Positions 47,001 to 57,891 of a stretch of DNA of 64,000 bases are shown here, one piece after another (positions within the stretch are counted from its first letter, which is position 1; every line of letters starts with the position of its first letter). The notes under the pieces are model-generated. The model had not been told where the DNA came from. It made no database searches and was given only the letters and a program-made list of their open reading frames with translations. The stretch is from contig JAMWFC010000055.1 in the NCBI GenBank assembly GCA_027475525.1, positions 1,220,212-1,284,211 on the forward strand, given 5' to 3'. The position numbers were made by a program, and so were the translations under genes. The DNA is from Macrolepiota albuminosa. Taxonomy: Eukaryota > Basidiomycota > Agaricomycetes > Agaricales > Agaricaceae.

Positions 47001-50000
47001 GAAGTCTATCACCTGAGGAAGCTCGTCGGAAAATCATGGACCCCTCATCTGACTTTCAGAGGGCCCTAGTAGAATATCTGGAATCTGCCTTCACCGGCGA
47101 CTTCCTTACAGGGACGATGGACCAAGTAATAGATAACATTGAAAAATCCAAGAAGATGCCAGAATATATTGATCCCACACGGACGATGCCCCAGCCCCCT
47201 CCTCCCGATCATTTGTGTCGGAGTAAACAAGAAACTTCAATCAACAGACTCCCAGTACCAACAGCCCGTGATGCTTCTACGGACAGTATACCCGATGCTG
47301 GTCAATCTGACCCTCAGGCACTGCCCCAGGAGTGTGTCGGATGTGAGGAGACATCTAATTGGTGGACTCAATTCCGTAACACTGTAGATGACATTGTATT
47401 TAGGTCAAATGTGCATACCTGCCATACATCATATAAGAAGGACGGAAGTAAAAAATTAGGCAAAGAGAATAAAGGATGTCTAGACAACAAATGGGGCAGA
47501 TGTAAGGCTCGGTTTCCCAAAGAACTCTTCCAACAGACTGAAGTCGACCCTCTAACAGGTGCGCTCAATATGCGTAAAGCGGAACCATGGCTGAATACAT
47601 TCACCGCATCTTTGAGTTATTTGTTTAGATGCAACACTGATGTAACTAGTCTTCGTTCGGGAACGGCGGTCAGGGGTGTCCTTTTATATGTCACTAAATA
47701 TATAACTAAATCATCGCTTAAAACGTACACAGCATTTGAGGCCGTTGGCACAGTGCTCACAAAATACCAAGATATTGTTAACGGACCTCTCCCACAGCAA
47801 GAAAAAGCAAGGTCTCTCATGACAAAAATGGCCAATGTAATGAGTGCAAAGTCAGAAATGGGTTCCCCGATGATATGTATGTACCTTCTTGGTAACCCCG
47901 ATCATTACACCGACCATAAATTCACCAATCTTCATTGGCCCAGCTTCGTCCGCGAGGTCAAACGTGCTTGGCCCGAAGATCAGCCAACTGACAGTTCATA
48001 CGGGTCTGACAAAATAGCGATCATCAGAAAGAAAGGCCGAGTAGTGGGACTATCTCCTGTGTTTGACTACATATACCGTGGCATAGAATTGCGCAACATG
48101 ACATTGTACGAATGGGCTTCTAGATGCGAACGAGTAAAATCAACTCGTAGAGGGAACAAAAGTTCCAAGTCTAAAACGGCCAACACACTGACCGTCAACT
48201 TTACAGACGATCATCCCTTGTCGGACTCTCATGCTACCCTTGTGTATCCGCCAGGGCAGAAGCGCGTGCCCAATTTCATAGGTCCTACTCTTCCAAGGCG
48301 TGATAAAGGGGATAGAGACGAATACTGCGTCACAATGCTTACCTTATTCAAGCCTTGGCGTTCAGGTGCTGATTTAAAAAACAAGTATGATTTATGGAGC
48401 GCAGCATTCGACAGCCACCATTTTACCGAGAGGCAATTGTGTCTTATGGCTAATATGAATATTAAGTATGAGTGTATGGATGCCCGTGACGACTTCTATG
48501 CACAACTGAAGCGAGGCGGTATGGCATTCCCGGGAATGGACAATTCAGTTTCCAATATCAGAGATATCGAACAAAAGGATTATGTGGACGACGAAGATAA
48601 CGGACAACCTGAGGACTACGGGATAGACCTTGACTGTAGTAATGAGATTGGCAAAACCGAATTAAAACGTCGGAGAGACATGGCTATTATGACTTCCACC
48701 ATGACGAACCTGAATTGGGATAAGCCTGTAATGGCCCAAACCTCCCCTGATACAACGAAGCATTCACCTTCGGTGTCAGACATGCCCGGTACTTACTGGA
48801 GACATAAGGTCAGTGAAACTCGTGCGTCCATATTAAAAGATAGGCAAAAAGACATGTTGTCTGTTCGTGAACAGCGCGTTGGAAGATCAGATGAACAAAA
48901 CAAGCCGGGCATTGTGGAAGTATGTGATCGTAGTTTCCTAGAGAAAAAACATTTAAATATCAAATGGGAACCCACCATATCCGAAATTACTACCAGTTTC
49001 AATCTCAATGAGGAACAAACCAGAGCATTTAGAATAGTGGCTAACCACGCTGCCACTTCTAACCCCGAACAGTTGAGAATGTATATGGGGGGTATGGGGG
49101 GCACCGGGAAAACACAGGTGCTTAAAGCGCTGTCCCAATACTTTGCAGCCCGTGGAGAATCTCATAGGTTTGCAGTGGTTGCTCCTACCGGCACTGCAGC
49201 ATCACTGTTAGGTGGATCGACTTACCATTATCTGTTTGGAATTAATGATATGGTACGTGACTCTCCGGCACAACTGGCTCAAGTAAAGTCACGCCTTATC
49301 GGGGTGCAATATGTATTTTTCGACGAAGTATCCATGTTGTCTTGCAGGGATATGTACAAGATATCAGCGCGCCTTACTCAGATTACAGGTCTGTCGCACC
49401 TCCCTTTTGGCGGTATGAACATGGTGTTTGCTGGCGATTTTGCCCAGCTGCCGCCAGTAACTGGCCGTGAGAATGCAGCGCTGTACAGTCGCAGTGTGGG
49501 TATGCGATCTATCGATCTGAACGAACAAAAGGCTGCATTGGGTAAAGCAGTTTGGCACCAGGTTACTGCAGTAGTCATATTGAGACAGAATATGAGACAG
49601 ACAATGCAAAGTCCAGACGACAAATCCTTTAGAACGGCCCTCGCTAACATGAGGTATCGAGCATGCACCAAAGACGATATCCAGTTCCTGGAGTCTCGGC
49701 GAGTCTCCAATCTTTCAGACTCCTCGCTTCTCAATGATGACTTCCGTAATGTGTCTATCATAACAGCACACAACATAGATAAAGATGCTGTCAATGTGGT
49801 TGGAAGTAGTAGATTTGCCCTGGAGAGTGGGCTCGAGCTGACAGATTTCTTTAGCGAAGATACTGTACTTGACAAGGGTGACGAGAGCACATGCAAAGGT
49901 AAAGGTCGAGGAGCATCAGGTAGAAACAGAGTTCCTCTACACTCCTCTATTCAGAATATTTTATGGGAGCAGCCTCCTTCATCCACATCTGGTCAAGTTG

Positions 50001-51706
50001 CAGGCAAACTGTCGCTATGCGTCGGCTTACCTATTATCATCAAGACTAACATTGCCACAGAGCTCTGTATCACAAATGGTCAAGAAGGTTACGTATATGG
50101 ATGGAAGTCGTGTACGGGTTCTGTTGGTCAACGTATGATAGACACGCTGTTTGTAAAACTGAAGAATCCACCGCACCACGTACAGATAGAAGGTCTTTCT
50201 GAAGACGTAGTACCAATAACTAGAAGCACAGTTTCGACTGAATGCAGTCTACCTAACGATCAAAAGATTACAATTTCGCGATCACAAGTCGAAATACTCG
50301 TCAACTATGCTATAACCGATTACGCTAGCCAAGGGAAGACTAGGCCTTTCAATCCTGTTGACTTGTTCAAATGTCAATCCCATCAGGCTTACTATACAGC
50401 ACTGTCCCGAAGCGCTACTGCAGCCGGAACTATTATAATACGCGGATTTGACAGAACCGTCATTCAAGGAAAAGCAACTGGCGCACTACGCCAGGAGTTC
50501 CGGGATTTGGAGTTGCTGGATGAGATAACAAGGCTGAGGTATGTAGGGAAGCTGCCAAAGGGTTTCCATGACGCTCCAAGACGGTCCGATTTGATAGCAT
50601 CATTTAGACGATGCAAAAGCGACACCTACTTTCCTCCTCATTTGCATCCGTCCCTGAGATGGAGTAAAAACGATCAATTTGATGATTCAGGGTACATAGA
50701 CATAAATTGGCATATAATATCAAGAGAAAGGCCACTGCAAGAAAGACCATTGCCCAAAAACACTTTCGTTCCTGCCAGAGGGGCCAAGGTATATAAGGAT
50801 CCATGTAGCACAGGAAAACGGAAGATACAGGAAGATATTGAGCATGGTCCAAGCAAACGCCGACGGTTGAGTCACGCAGATAGTCTGTCTATTTTGCAAG
50901 GTACTTGTCCCCCCTTTGCCTGTTCATGGAAGCTGAACAGTTGCGCATACGATTCCGTATTGTCTATTATATACAACTTATGGCGAGAAGACCCTCTAGA
51001 ATGGTCTCGAAAGCTTAGTACATCGAGCCCGCGTCTAAACAAACATCTAGTGAAAGATTTCCATAGTATCGCGCCGGGAGATCATGAGGCCCTCGAGGAG
51101 ACCAGGGAATGGCTTCGGACCAAGCTGTCTCAGAGGAATCACAGAGAGTTCCCATTTGGTGAATACACGTCTGTACACTCTTTGATTAACGAACTATCTG
51201 TCAACGCGTCAGATGTGCTTGATTCGTTTATGGTCTGTCCAGCTCACCATGCCACGGCCCGTCGGAGAGTTAAATCAAAATCAGTAATGATCATACTGAC
51301 GCCAGGAAGACCATCCATTCGTGAGCATGTTGATGATTTTTGGTGCTATACAAGCACAAGGTGTGATTCGTGTGCGAGACGACTAATCAAGGTTTCTCAG
51401 TTTTTGATGGCTCCTCCGATTGTCTATTTCGATATATCAAGCGTATCAGTTAATGTGGATAAGAGGCTTGAAATCACGACGGTTGATTCTGCGAGTGTGA
51501 GTAAGTACATACTAAAAGGAGTTATATATTTTGGCAACTCTCATTTTTCAAGCCGCTACGTATCTGCATCCAACGAATCTTGGTATCACGACGGATTGAC
51601 AACTGGACATAAAATGATAAGGGAAAGTGAATCTACTAGCTCGATCGATATGTCAAAGTGCAATTCCAGAACAGCCACGTTGGCTGTATACATCAGGACG
51701 GAGTGA
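44015..51706 (+). CDS. Helitron Rep/helicase (RepHel) with C-terminal cysteine-protease-like domain
   Basis: A single uninterrupted frame of 2563 codons. The upstream start is uncertain and residues 1-160 look unlike protein, so an ATG near 44485 is an alternative. Domains: a Cys-rich segment resembling DUF6570 (about 505-620, from CSECRIPLLKG); a Helitron-like N-terminal region (FPYGFGGPG near 752); and the HUH nickase with HLH at 987-989 (LHLHMLLWL) and paired tyrosines Y1225 and Y1229 in YVTKYITK. PIF1-type helicase follows: Walker A GGTGKT about 1695, Walker B FFDEVS about 1768, and later GDFAQLPPV and SRSATAAG. The C-terminal 260 residues carry NSCAYDSVL (C2310), SHFSSRY (H2510) and WYHDG (D2526), a Cys-His-Asp order like ubiquitin-specific proteases. 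It would nick, unwind and replicate the element in the nucleus. All key residues are present, so it may be active. Confidence 0.9.
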   Translation: MPGYQSIYCSLFLNMHRSQGMHVSNLVRHISCTVDREPTVIQPARSRYLCVLSNAEQCSIYDTERCSIRDTERCYRTYTECHTTVRFDMCTNQCTYLAIQDSMGNRTHTHWVFSFFRVNIPNRYYVFFRFYMPWLYYCRFSTVPATFKRCRITRLFVMRSLMSRHDFLACLRRCHLGPILCNRMMRNNVCNVTFAVETLLRGYRLPDTWPCLDQHIVISSTLSAVKSFVVPGLRISGYSHLSASRASRRSGRLSARKSLGRQRSLRKPKRVLRRPIGGGKTYAFSFAQVDTYIDASQGKHNPRHVFKFINHADDVGLLSYPIAAGYVHARLPLSTLSQHLTLKQLRSVARIHGIVLPKRFRASHPSDLFNSHSCSKCVSWSTVLTAELSSQARNTLRRSVVRNQKYEVVLEADVRGPDKPEFPPAPLTPSLTTQIIRDFCNETGPAQLEESGCAVCGLLRPVKDMHTLKSMKGFLGVLSAKGVTRVERRSGTESVREIKGPVLDHRCNSVCSECRIPLLKGKVPKYALANGFWIGAVPVVLSRLNWVEQLLVAKVRRSLCFTHVSSSGLSKMNAHLIAFESPVEKVYHVLPPPRADMDDVLAILFTGPCQPTGEDLKRLPLLVRRNAVKQALEWLKLNHSAYTDIEICDSNLDDYPEDTPPVKVVYKESLEENRTVDPAVYKVDGDNGVSAGDCPFVVHGLTGESLSAKTKDELKGIALKHWHSNGKALLVGHSSRPVNWMKDATVYPQMFPWLFPYGFGGPGCVKGCVSVKVHKGNLLMYHDKRFQRDTGFPFAAFSHEQIRAATTGGFLAIERNDFAHIAERIASLDVELLKSMADRMAKGEIIKPTNQEEQKCFKVIEDVDAVSGRIDGSPITKKHMRNEIWSLVIDKGAPSWFITLSPVDIRHPICLYYAGDNIKFEPDVLLPSDTAYRLIARNPVAGARFFHFMVSAFIKHVLGVDTEHEGLYGHTSAYYGTVEQQGRLTLHLHMLLWLRGSLSPEEARRKIMDPSSDFQRALVEYLESAFTGDFLTGTMDQVIDNIEKSKKMPEYIDPTRTMPQPPPPDHLCRSKQETSINRLPVPTARDASTDSIPDAGQSDPQALPQECVGCEETSNWWTQFRNTVDDIVFRSNVHTCHTSYKKDGSKKLGKENKGCLDNKWGRCKARFPKELFQQTEVDPLTGALNMRKAEPWLNTFTASLSYLFRCNTDVTSLRSGTAVRGVLLYVTKYITKSSLKTYTAFEAVGTVLTKYQDIVNGPLPQQEKARSLMTKMANVMSAKSEMGSPMICMYLLGNPDHYTDHKFTNLHWPSFVREVKRAWPEDQPTDSSYGSDKIAIIRKKGRVVGLSPVFDYIYRGIELRNMTLYEWASRCERVKSTRRGNKSSKSKTANTLTVNFTDDHPLSDSHATLVYPPGQKRVPNFIGPTLPRRDKGDRDEYCVTMLTLFKPWRSGADLKNKYDLWSAAFDSHHFTERQLCLMANMNIKYECMDARDDFYAQLKRGGMAFPGMDNSVSNIRDIEQKDYVDDEDNGQPEDYGIDLDCSNEIGKTELKRRRDMAIMTSTMTNLNWDKPVMAQTSPDTTKHSPSVSDMPGTYWRHKVSETRASILKDRQKDMLSVREQRVGRSDEQNKPGIVEVCDRSFLEKKHLNIKWEPTISEITTSFNLNEEQTRAFRIVANHAATSNPEQLRMYMGGMGGTGKTQVLKALSQYFAARGESHRFAVVAPTGTAASLLGGSTYHYLFGINDMVRDSPAQLAQVKSRLIGVQYVFFDEVSMLSCRDMYKISARLTQITGLSHLPFGGMNMVFAGDFAQLPPVTGRENAALYSRSVGMRSIDLNEQKAALGKAVWHQVTAVVILRQNMRQTMQSPDDKSFRTALANMRYRACTKDDIQFLESRRVSNLSDSSLLNDDFRNVSIITAHNIDKDAVNVVGSSRFALESGLELTDFFSEDTVLDKGDESTCKGKGRGASGRNRVPLHSSIQNILWEQPPSSTSGQVAGKLSLCVGLPIIIKTNIATELCITNGQEGYVYGWKSCTGSVGQRMIDTLFVKLKNPPHHVQIEGLSEDVVPITRSTVSTECSLPNDQKITISRSQVEILVNYAITDYASQGKTRPFNPVDLFKCQSHQAYYTALSRSATAAGTIIIRGFDRTVIQGKATGALRQEFRDLELLDEITRLRYVGKLPKGFHDAPRRSDLIASFRRCKSDTYFPPHLHPSLRWSKNDQFDDSGYIDINWHIISRERPLQERPLPKNTFVPARGAKVYKDPCSTGKRKIQEDIEHGPSKRRRLSHADSLSILQGTCPPFACSWKLNSCAYDSVLSIIYNLWREDPLEWSRKLSTSSPRLNKHLVKDFHSIAPGDHEALEETREWLRTKLSQRNHREFPFGEYTSVHSLINELSVNASDVLDSFMVCPAHHATARRRVKSKSVMIILTPGRPSIREHVDDFWCYTSTRCDSCARRLIKVSQFLMAPPIVYFDISSVSVNVDKRLEITTVDSASVSKYILKGVIYFGNSHFSSRYVSASNESWYHDGLTTGHKMIRESESTSSIDMSKCNSRTATLAVYIRTE

Positions 51707-51715
51707 TCACGTCAA

Positions 51716-51870
51716 CGGACTGGCATATTACATAAATCATCGCTGGAGCTTGCATAAAATATAACGGAGTGGCAGATTACATAAATCGTCGCTGGAGCAG
51801 CCGCTTACATAAAATATTGCTGTAGCAACAGCTTACGTAAACCATAGCTGGAGCGATAGCTTACAGCAGC
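51716..51870 (-). repeat. 28-bp-type minisatellite in reverse orientation, array 3
   Basis: Four or five degenerate units of the reverse complement (TTACATAAATCGTCGCTGGAG) start about 10 bases after the Rep/helicase stop. The orientation is opposite to the array upstream of the gene. Confidence 0.75.
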
Positions 51871-52087
51871 AGGGTACTATAGCTTGAGATAAATACAAAC
51901 ACTGGCTCGAGTGTTTTTATAGGCTACTGCGTGGTAAACAACTTAACAATCTTAATCTTTTGAAGCACTGGAGACACTGGATATACCATCTTATTTGATG
52001 GTCTACACGATATTAAGTTTACAAAAGAAAAAAATAAAATAAACAACCGCGCCACGAGATAAACTACAATATATATTTAAAAAATCG

Positions 52088-55000
52088 CTAGGACCGCCGG
52101 ATTCGCTTAGCAGCTAGATTACGCGAATGAGTACAATATTGATATCTGTACAGAGCAACTCACCGGGCCTGTCCGATGATTCGTCGTCACTGCTTGAGCT
52201 ACTCGAAGTATCACTTTGGCTGGGACTACGGGGGCTGGGAGGACGGGGGCTGGTACTACGGGGGGGCGTGTTTGTAGGAGCGAGTACAGGAGATTCGGGG
52301 GGGGTGTCGCTGATATAACCGACATCAGGGCAGGCATTGTAAGATTTCAAGTCATCAACAGAAAATTCGACCCAGCAAGACAAGTCGGCGTCCTCGTCGC
52401 GTCGGGGATTGACATTTGTGAGCGTGACGCCGAGTTGGCGTGCAATCGTGAAGTCGCGCCAAACATAACCGTCGATGTACGGATAAGCTGAGGAAGGATG
52501 AGAAATGTCAGGACTTAGACGCAGAAAACACTCACAAAAGTCAACTGTAGGAACTCTGCGAACAATGTATCTGCTTCCCCTCCATGCAAACGTCAATTCG
52601 GCAGGATCGACATCGGAAGCACCAAGACGCGGACGGACGAGGGTGTATGCCTTCCAGGCAGGTCCATCGCGGAGGACGGATTGAATGTTGATACAAGTTG
52701 TTGACGGTGGGGTGTTTGCGTCGGACCCGCGTAAATTATTCAGCCACGCGAGCTTTTTGTAGTGCATAAGTACACAAGCATGTGTAGCCAGGAATCGAGA
52801 CGATATGTATTCAAGCGCAGGCAGACCCGTTATGACACTGCCATCGGACTCGCTTTCAAGTTCGTGATTGGAGAAGAACCAGTACATAAGCCTTCGCGCG
52901 CGGACCCGGTTTTTGACGGACACCTCAAAGGATCGAAGGTCGCCGCTCCAAGCATAGTTCGTAGACACAAGTGCATCATGCAACTCAAAATAGTTGCATA
53001 GACAAAGAAGGATCAGCACACCGTCCCATGAGTTTGTGTCCGGAACATGACCATGGTCGTAATCTGCACATACGTGAACAGTATAAACAGATGTGGTGGT
53101 GACTACACGTACCGTGTTCGGTCACAGAGTCGACGAGAACAAGGACAAAATAGGTGAGGAGGCGCATTAGCACCGTGTATGAGGCGGAGGCGTGGTCGGT
53201 GTTGGATATTGATGTGGAAGCAACGTAATGGTGATATAAGCCGATTATCGAGGCAGCGAGAGTCGATGTGTTGTAGAAATGACCCCCGCGGCATATTGTT
53301 GGTATGGGAGTAACTACGGCGTGAGGTAGACACGGGCGCATAATGCTGTAATAATATATTATCAGTAAATAATATAAGGAAAAGAAATAACCAGTGGACA
53401 AACAGCATGGAACCCGGCTGCAGAACAAGTAGCTCGACGTCCCACTTTTCATCGTTTGGCTTTCTGGTGTAAAAATCGTTAACGTAAAGATCCCAGTCTC
53501 CGAAGTCATCGTAATTTCCAGATTTGGGCGACGCCACGAACCACAACTTCGTGCCAGTCTCGACGAAGACAAAGGTAGCAAAACCATTGGCATCGATGTG
53601 CCAGTAATGGTGGGTTCCGCTGGTAGATGCTAGATTCCATCGCATATCCGAAATTGGATAAAAATCCTCCACTTTACAGTACCCGTGACCTTGAACTTTT
53701 CCCCAGACAGCTGAGTCGCTTGAGAACGGGAGGCGCGGAAAAGTTTCTAGGGAAGCAGGGATATCCAAAGCACTTAATGATCTTGGGTACGAAGATTCCA
53801 GTGTCCTTAGAAGATCTCGAGGGGTTGCATGCTTCAAGCGTTCGGTACCAGATATGGTGAAATCTGCAGGAAAAAATAAAACAAATTAAATTAAATTAAA
53901 TACAACAACAACAACAATAATAATAAAACAAAGGAGAACGTACCATGCACCTGGATAACATTGTCCAGGACACATACATCTGATAAGGAGCGCGCATTGA
54001 AGCCCGGGTCAATATGCTGGTTCCCAATAACAAGAATGCATGATTGCGATGCCAATATTTTCGAGAGAGCAAGCGGAGATGAAGAGTGATACTCGGTTTG
54101 AGTCATCACCTTCACGGACGAGGGTCGATCCCGACGAGCAATAGATGCGGCATACATTCTGCGAAACCAAAGAAGGTCCCTGTCAAGCTACAGAGCAGTG
54201 AACGGAAGGCTACTATAACGGAATAGAATATATACGCACGTGAAATTTTGGCGTGTATTCAAATACCCCATTGCTGCCAGTCAAAGGTATTTGTACGGCG
54301 TCCCCTTCACGGAGGATCCATGATTCTGAGAGATCGAGACGATTCGGTTTTTTGACCATATGGCTATCCTCATCATCCTAAACCCAGAATCACAACCAGT
54401 TGACCAATACATAGACAGTCACTCACCGTAGACTCAAGGGTCAGGTCAATATAACCCCGATCTGTCTCAACATTTTCAAGGGGTGAAGCAACCGCCGTTA
54501 CCTCAGCAGAGTCATTGGAGGAATCGCTAGCGCCATCCGAGTCCAACATGGGAGACTCGCTCGCGCTATCTGAGTCAACGTGCGCCTTACTCGTAAAGTT
54601 TCTTTTCCTCTTCCTAGGCGTCAAGGGTGCCGTACTACGTCGCTTGTTTTTAGCCGCAATACGCGCCGATTTTCTCCGGTTGTTTTTAGAAGTCTTAGCG
54701 GGGCCGACAGTCACCACCGGTTCGGGAGAAGGCAGGTCGTCGTTAACTGTTGTCTCGGAGGCGTTGACCAAAGTTAATGAACCAATACCGGTAACTACGG
54801 GTGTCATCTGCTCTCCATCCGGTGCTTCTGTATTGGGAAGAGGTGCCCCAGTAGCAGGTGCCATATTAGAATTGGTATGATTGACCTCACGGTCACCTGC
54901 AGGGGAATCCTCGACGTTCGAAACGTCGGGCGTCACGTCCATAGGGTCTGGTTCAGGGGAATTCTCAACGTCACGATTGGAAATAACGGGCGATACGTCC

Positions 55001-56744
55001 ATAGCGTCCTCCGACGCACGGACGTTATTTGGAGAGGAAGGTACATCGGTTAACTGGTTGAGGTTTTCGGAACCTGTGGTGTCTTCCGATGCACGGACAA
55101 GTGCATCTGTACTAGGAGACGGGTCAATACGGGAATCATCAGGTGTGACGTCCATAAGGTCCCCTAAGTTGTCAAAAAAATCGGGCCTCGTAGGTGAAGA
55201 CTGCTCATAACCATCAGGCTTGTCGCCGACGGTTGGATGAGGAACATCTACGTGACCCGACGGGCTTGCCGAGCGATTAGAGGGTCCTGGTAAGGCATCC
55301 GATCCAACAGGGAACGGAGCGGGTCCAAACAACTGGCTTGCGTCATCGTCTCGTTGGGTTTCGTCGCTCGTTGAAGTGGTCGATGCAGGAGTAGCAAGCG
55401 AAGCATCGCAGAGACGCTTCTTAGAAGGGGAAGGGACGGATACAATTTCGATCCAAGCAGGTGCCGCTTCGTTAATTTGATCGGTCAGGGTACTCAAAGC
55501 AGATGACAACTCGGTTAGCAGGTCACCACCCTGAGCTGCCGAGAATAACACTCGCCATAATGCTCGATCCGCCTCGACGATGATACGCGGACGTTCGAGC
55601 CCTCCAACATGCCTCCAAAGCTTTGGAAGCAATCAGAGTCGCTCAAACAAAATAAAAGGTAGATCAATTTACCTGTAGCAGGGAGTCTTTACCGGTTAGT
55701 ACCCCATACTCACGAGGAAGAAGTAACATGAGCGGGGATACGAGCAATGCCAAATAAAGTGCGTTGTGCATAATAGTCGAGCAACCATATGAACCGGCAC
55801 CATCGATGGCACTGCCATGCGCGGTATGAAGGTATTTTAATTGATCTTGGTCGCTAGACCTGCTTTCGCTATACACATCGAAGACAATGAGCAGACATTC
55901 TAATAAGGACGGGAAGGACAATACTCGTCAACGATGATATTTTCGATTGCCTTGATATCGGACGGTAAATAGAGGTTGCCCTGAGGCAACTTTAATGGAC
56001 ATTCAAATTGATATCAATTAAGATTACCTTCAATAGACAACTCAGATGTAGCGCCGCACTTGTAAGATTGATTATGGTGTTTTGAACACCCTTATTGCTG
56101 ACCCGAGACGTGAGTTCGGAATACAGCTTCATGCGTGGACCTGTAAACTTCGGGGTGGGGCGGTCTCTCGGTCGTTCTCCTCTAGATTCGGCATGTATTT
56201 TATTCAGATGTTGTACGAGGTTTTTATGGAATTTCCCGATAAGGTTTGGGAGTGAGTTTAAAGGGTTTACCGGCTAAAATACAAACTCAATCAATGAAAT
56301 GGGTAATAGGGATGAACCTACTGATCGACTATTCTCCGTCATTGGCCCTGAGGTTCGTGGAGGGCGCATCTTATCCTCACACACAAGGGTGTATATGTCG
56401 AGTACACGATATGATAAAATGACTTTGAAAAAGGCTTCGAGTGCCTTATCTTTCGGTACACAATAAACAGGGACATCATTTATAGTATCTCGAAATATGG
56501 AGAATACGTCTGAACGGCTAGCAAGAGAAATATTTTTTTCTTCATCAGACAACACACGTGCAAGAGCCTTGAATAGGTCAGCAGAGCATGCATGAAAAAA
56601 ACCTAATCAACTTGCCGCCACAGGTGTGCTGTCAAAGTGAGAGGACAGGTCAGGAGTGTTAGGAACAACGTCTGAATACCAAGAGTGATTGTAAAACTTA
56701 GAGTTGTCAATGCGAGGGTGGCTAGATGACATTGTACCGTCCAT
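52088..56744 (-). CDS. Helentron-borne JmjC-domain oxygenase, 11 exons, about 1,380 aa
   Basis: Minus-strand exons: 56744-56622, 56567-56322, 56273-56028, 55989-55673, 55620-54427, 54377-54240, 54187-53944, 53863-53392, 53345-53113, 53063-52164 and 52113-52088. Every junction closes except exon 4, which is 317 nt and needs a frame change near 55920: a frameshift or a missed splice. An acidic Ser/Pro-rich linker (about 54440-55400) with KRKR-type patches precedes WILREGDAV and WFRRMYAAS. The JmjC core reads THHYWHIDANGFATFVFVE (iron ligands H and D), TGTKLWFVA and later CLPHAVVT (third ligand H). These proteins use Fe(II) and 2-oxoglutarate, often to demethylate histones or hydroxylate proteins; the substrate here is unknown. 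The tail is Ser/Pro rich, ending KRIRRS. It converges with the Rep/helicase gene. Function inferred from the intact triad. Confidence 0.75.
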
Positions 56745-57352
56745 GGTGACAATTGCAGAACAAGAACAGATGGGCCAATCAAATACAAATCATACAATAA
56801 CGATAAACATACACAACTATTTGTCAGCTGTTGCAGGAGCCGAGACCGCCACGTTTGGCACTTTCTGATGTAACCAGTTCTGGAACCAGCAGTTTATTCT
56901 AGAATAGAGCATGGGAAGACTTTATATAACGTGACCTGACAGATCTGCGGCAATCCCCGTGCACCCACGAGCAGTTTCATTGTCAGCATCCGCTCTCATG
57001 GGAGTCGCTCAAGCATGCGTTGTCGACATTCAAAGTGCTAGGTATGTCTCCTCTCACCCGCACGGCTATATGTTCTGAAAACGTCATATAGTCACACTGG
57101 CGGGTCATATGCAGCCAAATGCAAATGTGGGTAAAGTCGGCATATAGACGAAAGACTACGTGTCTCCAGGACTACGGGGCAGTTTGTTCTTATTAGTTCT
57201 TTCTAGGTTTGACAGCATTGACATCGTTGGATCACAGCTGATTATAAGCTTTGGAATTGGCGATTGAATATCCTACGTCTCAAACACAGGAGAAGAATGT
57301 AAAGCATAAAAACTTGCTCACTTTCCCTTCCTCTCACAATTCAGGCGAAAAA

Positions 57353-57872
57353 ATGAAAAGCCCCGATTTGATATTGACACAGGTACGAAGTTGTCCATTA
57401 CTTTTTCTTTAATAACGAACATCTATGAATTATTCATTATCCTGCTAGATATCAAGGAATCGGAGTCACCGTTTCTATTTCTGTTACAGGACTCAGCAGG
57501 GCAGAACATCATTAACCGTTGTGCTCACACTGCATCGGCGTTAACGTAAGCCAGTCAAATTTGTTAACTACTTAATGGTTATTCCTGTGCATGGTCACTG
57601 GACGCCACGTCATTTAAACGCAGCCAGGGATGCAAAAGACTGTCTGTCCTTCTTTGCCAACATATAATTCTCACCAATCACTCTAAAGGTCTCTGGATTT
57701 CTCAGGCGGTACCTTTGTTCATCCGCGCATAAAACTTGGGTATGGCCAGGACCATCCTATTGGTGCTAAATCTGTGATAGAGCTTGTAGAATTGACTGCT
57801 TTGCATTATCCCATCCATACCTTCGGCGTCCATCCTCACGCTCAAGCTTCATGGTATCCATTTATATTATAG
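57353..57872 (+). CDS. Possible small spliced gene in Helentron, unrecognised
   Basis: An ATG at 57353 (MKSPDLILTQ) followed by GT...AG introns ending at 57489 and near 57627-57690 gives a frame of about 100 aa. It ends FSGGTFVHPRIKLGYGQDHP...HYPIHTFGVHPHAQASWYPFIL and stops at 57870-57872. The last 60 codons (57690-57872) look protein-like; the upstream exons are less certain. It could be a captured exon of a host gene. Bases 56745-57352 show no gene. Confidence 0.3.
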
Positions 57873-57891
57873 GGCGTGCCGAATATATTCC

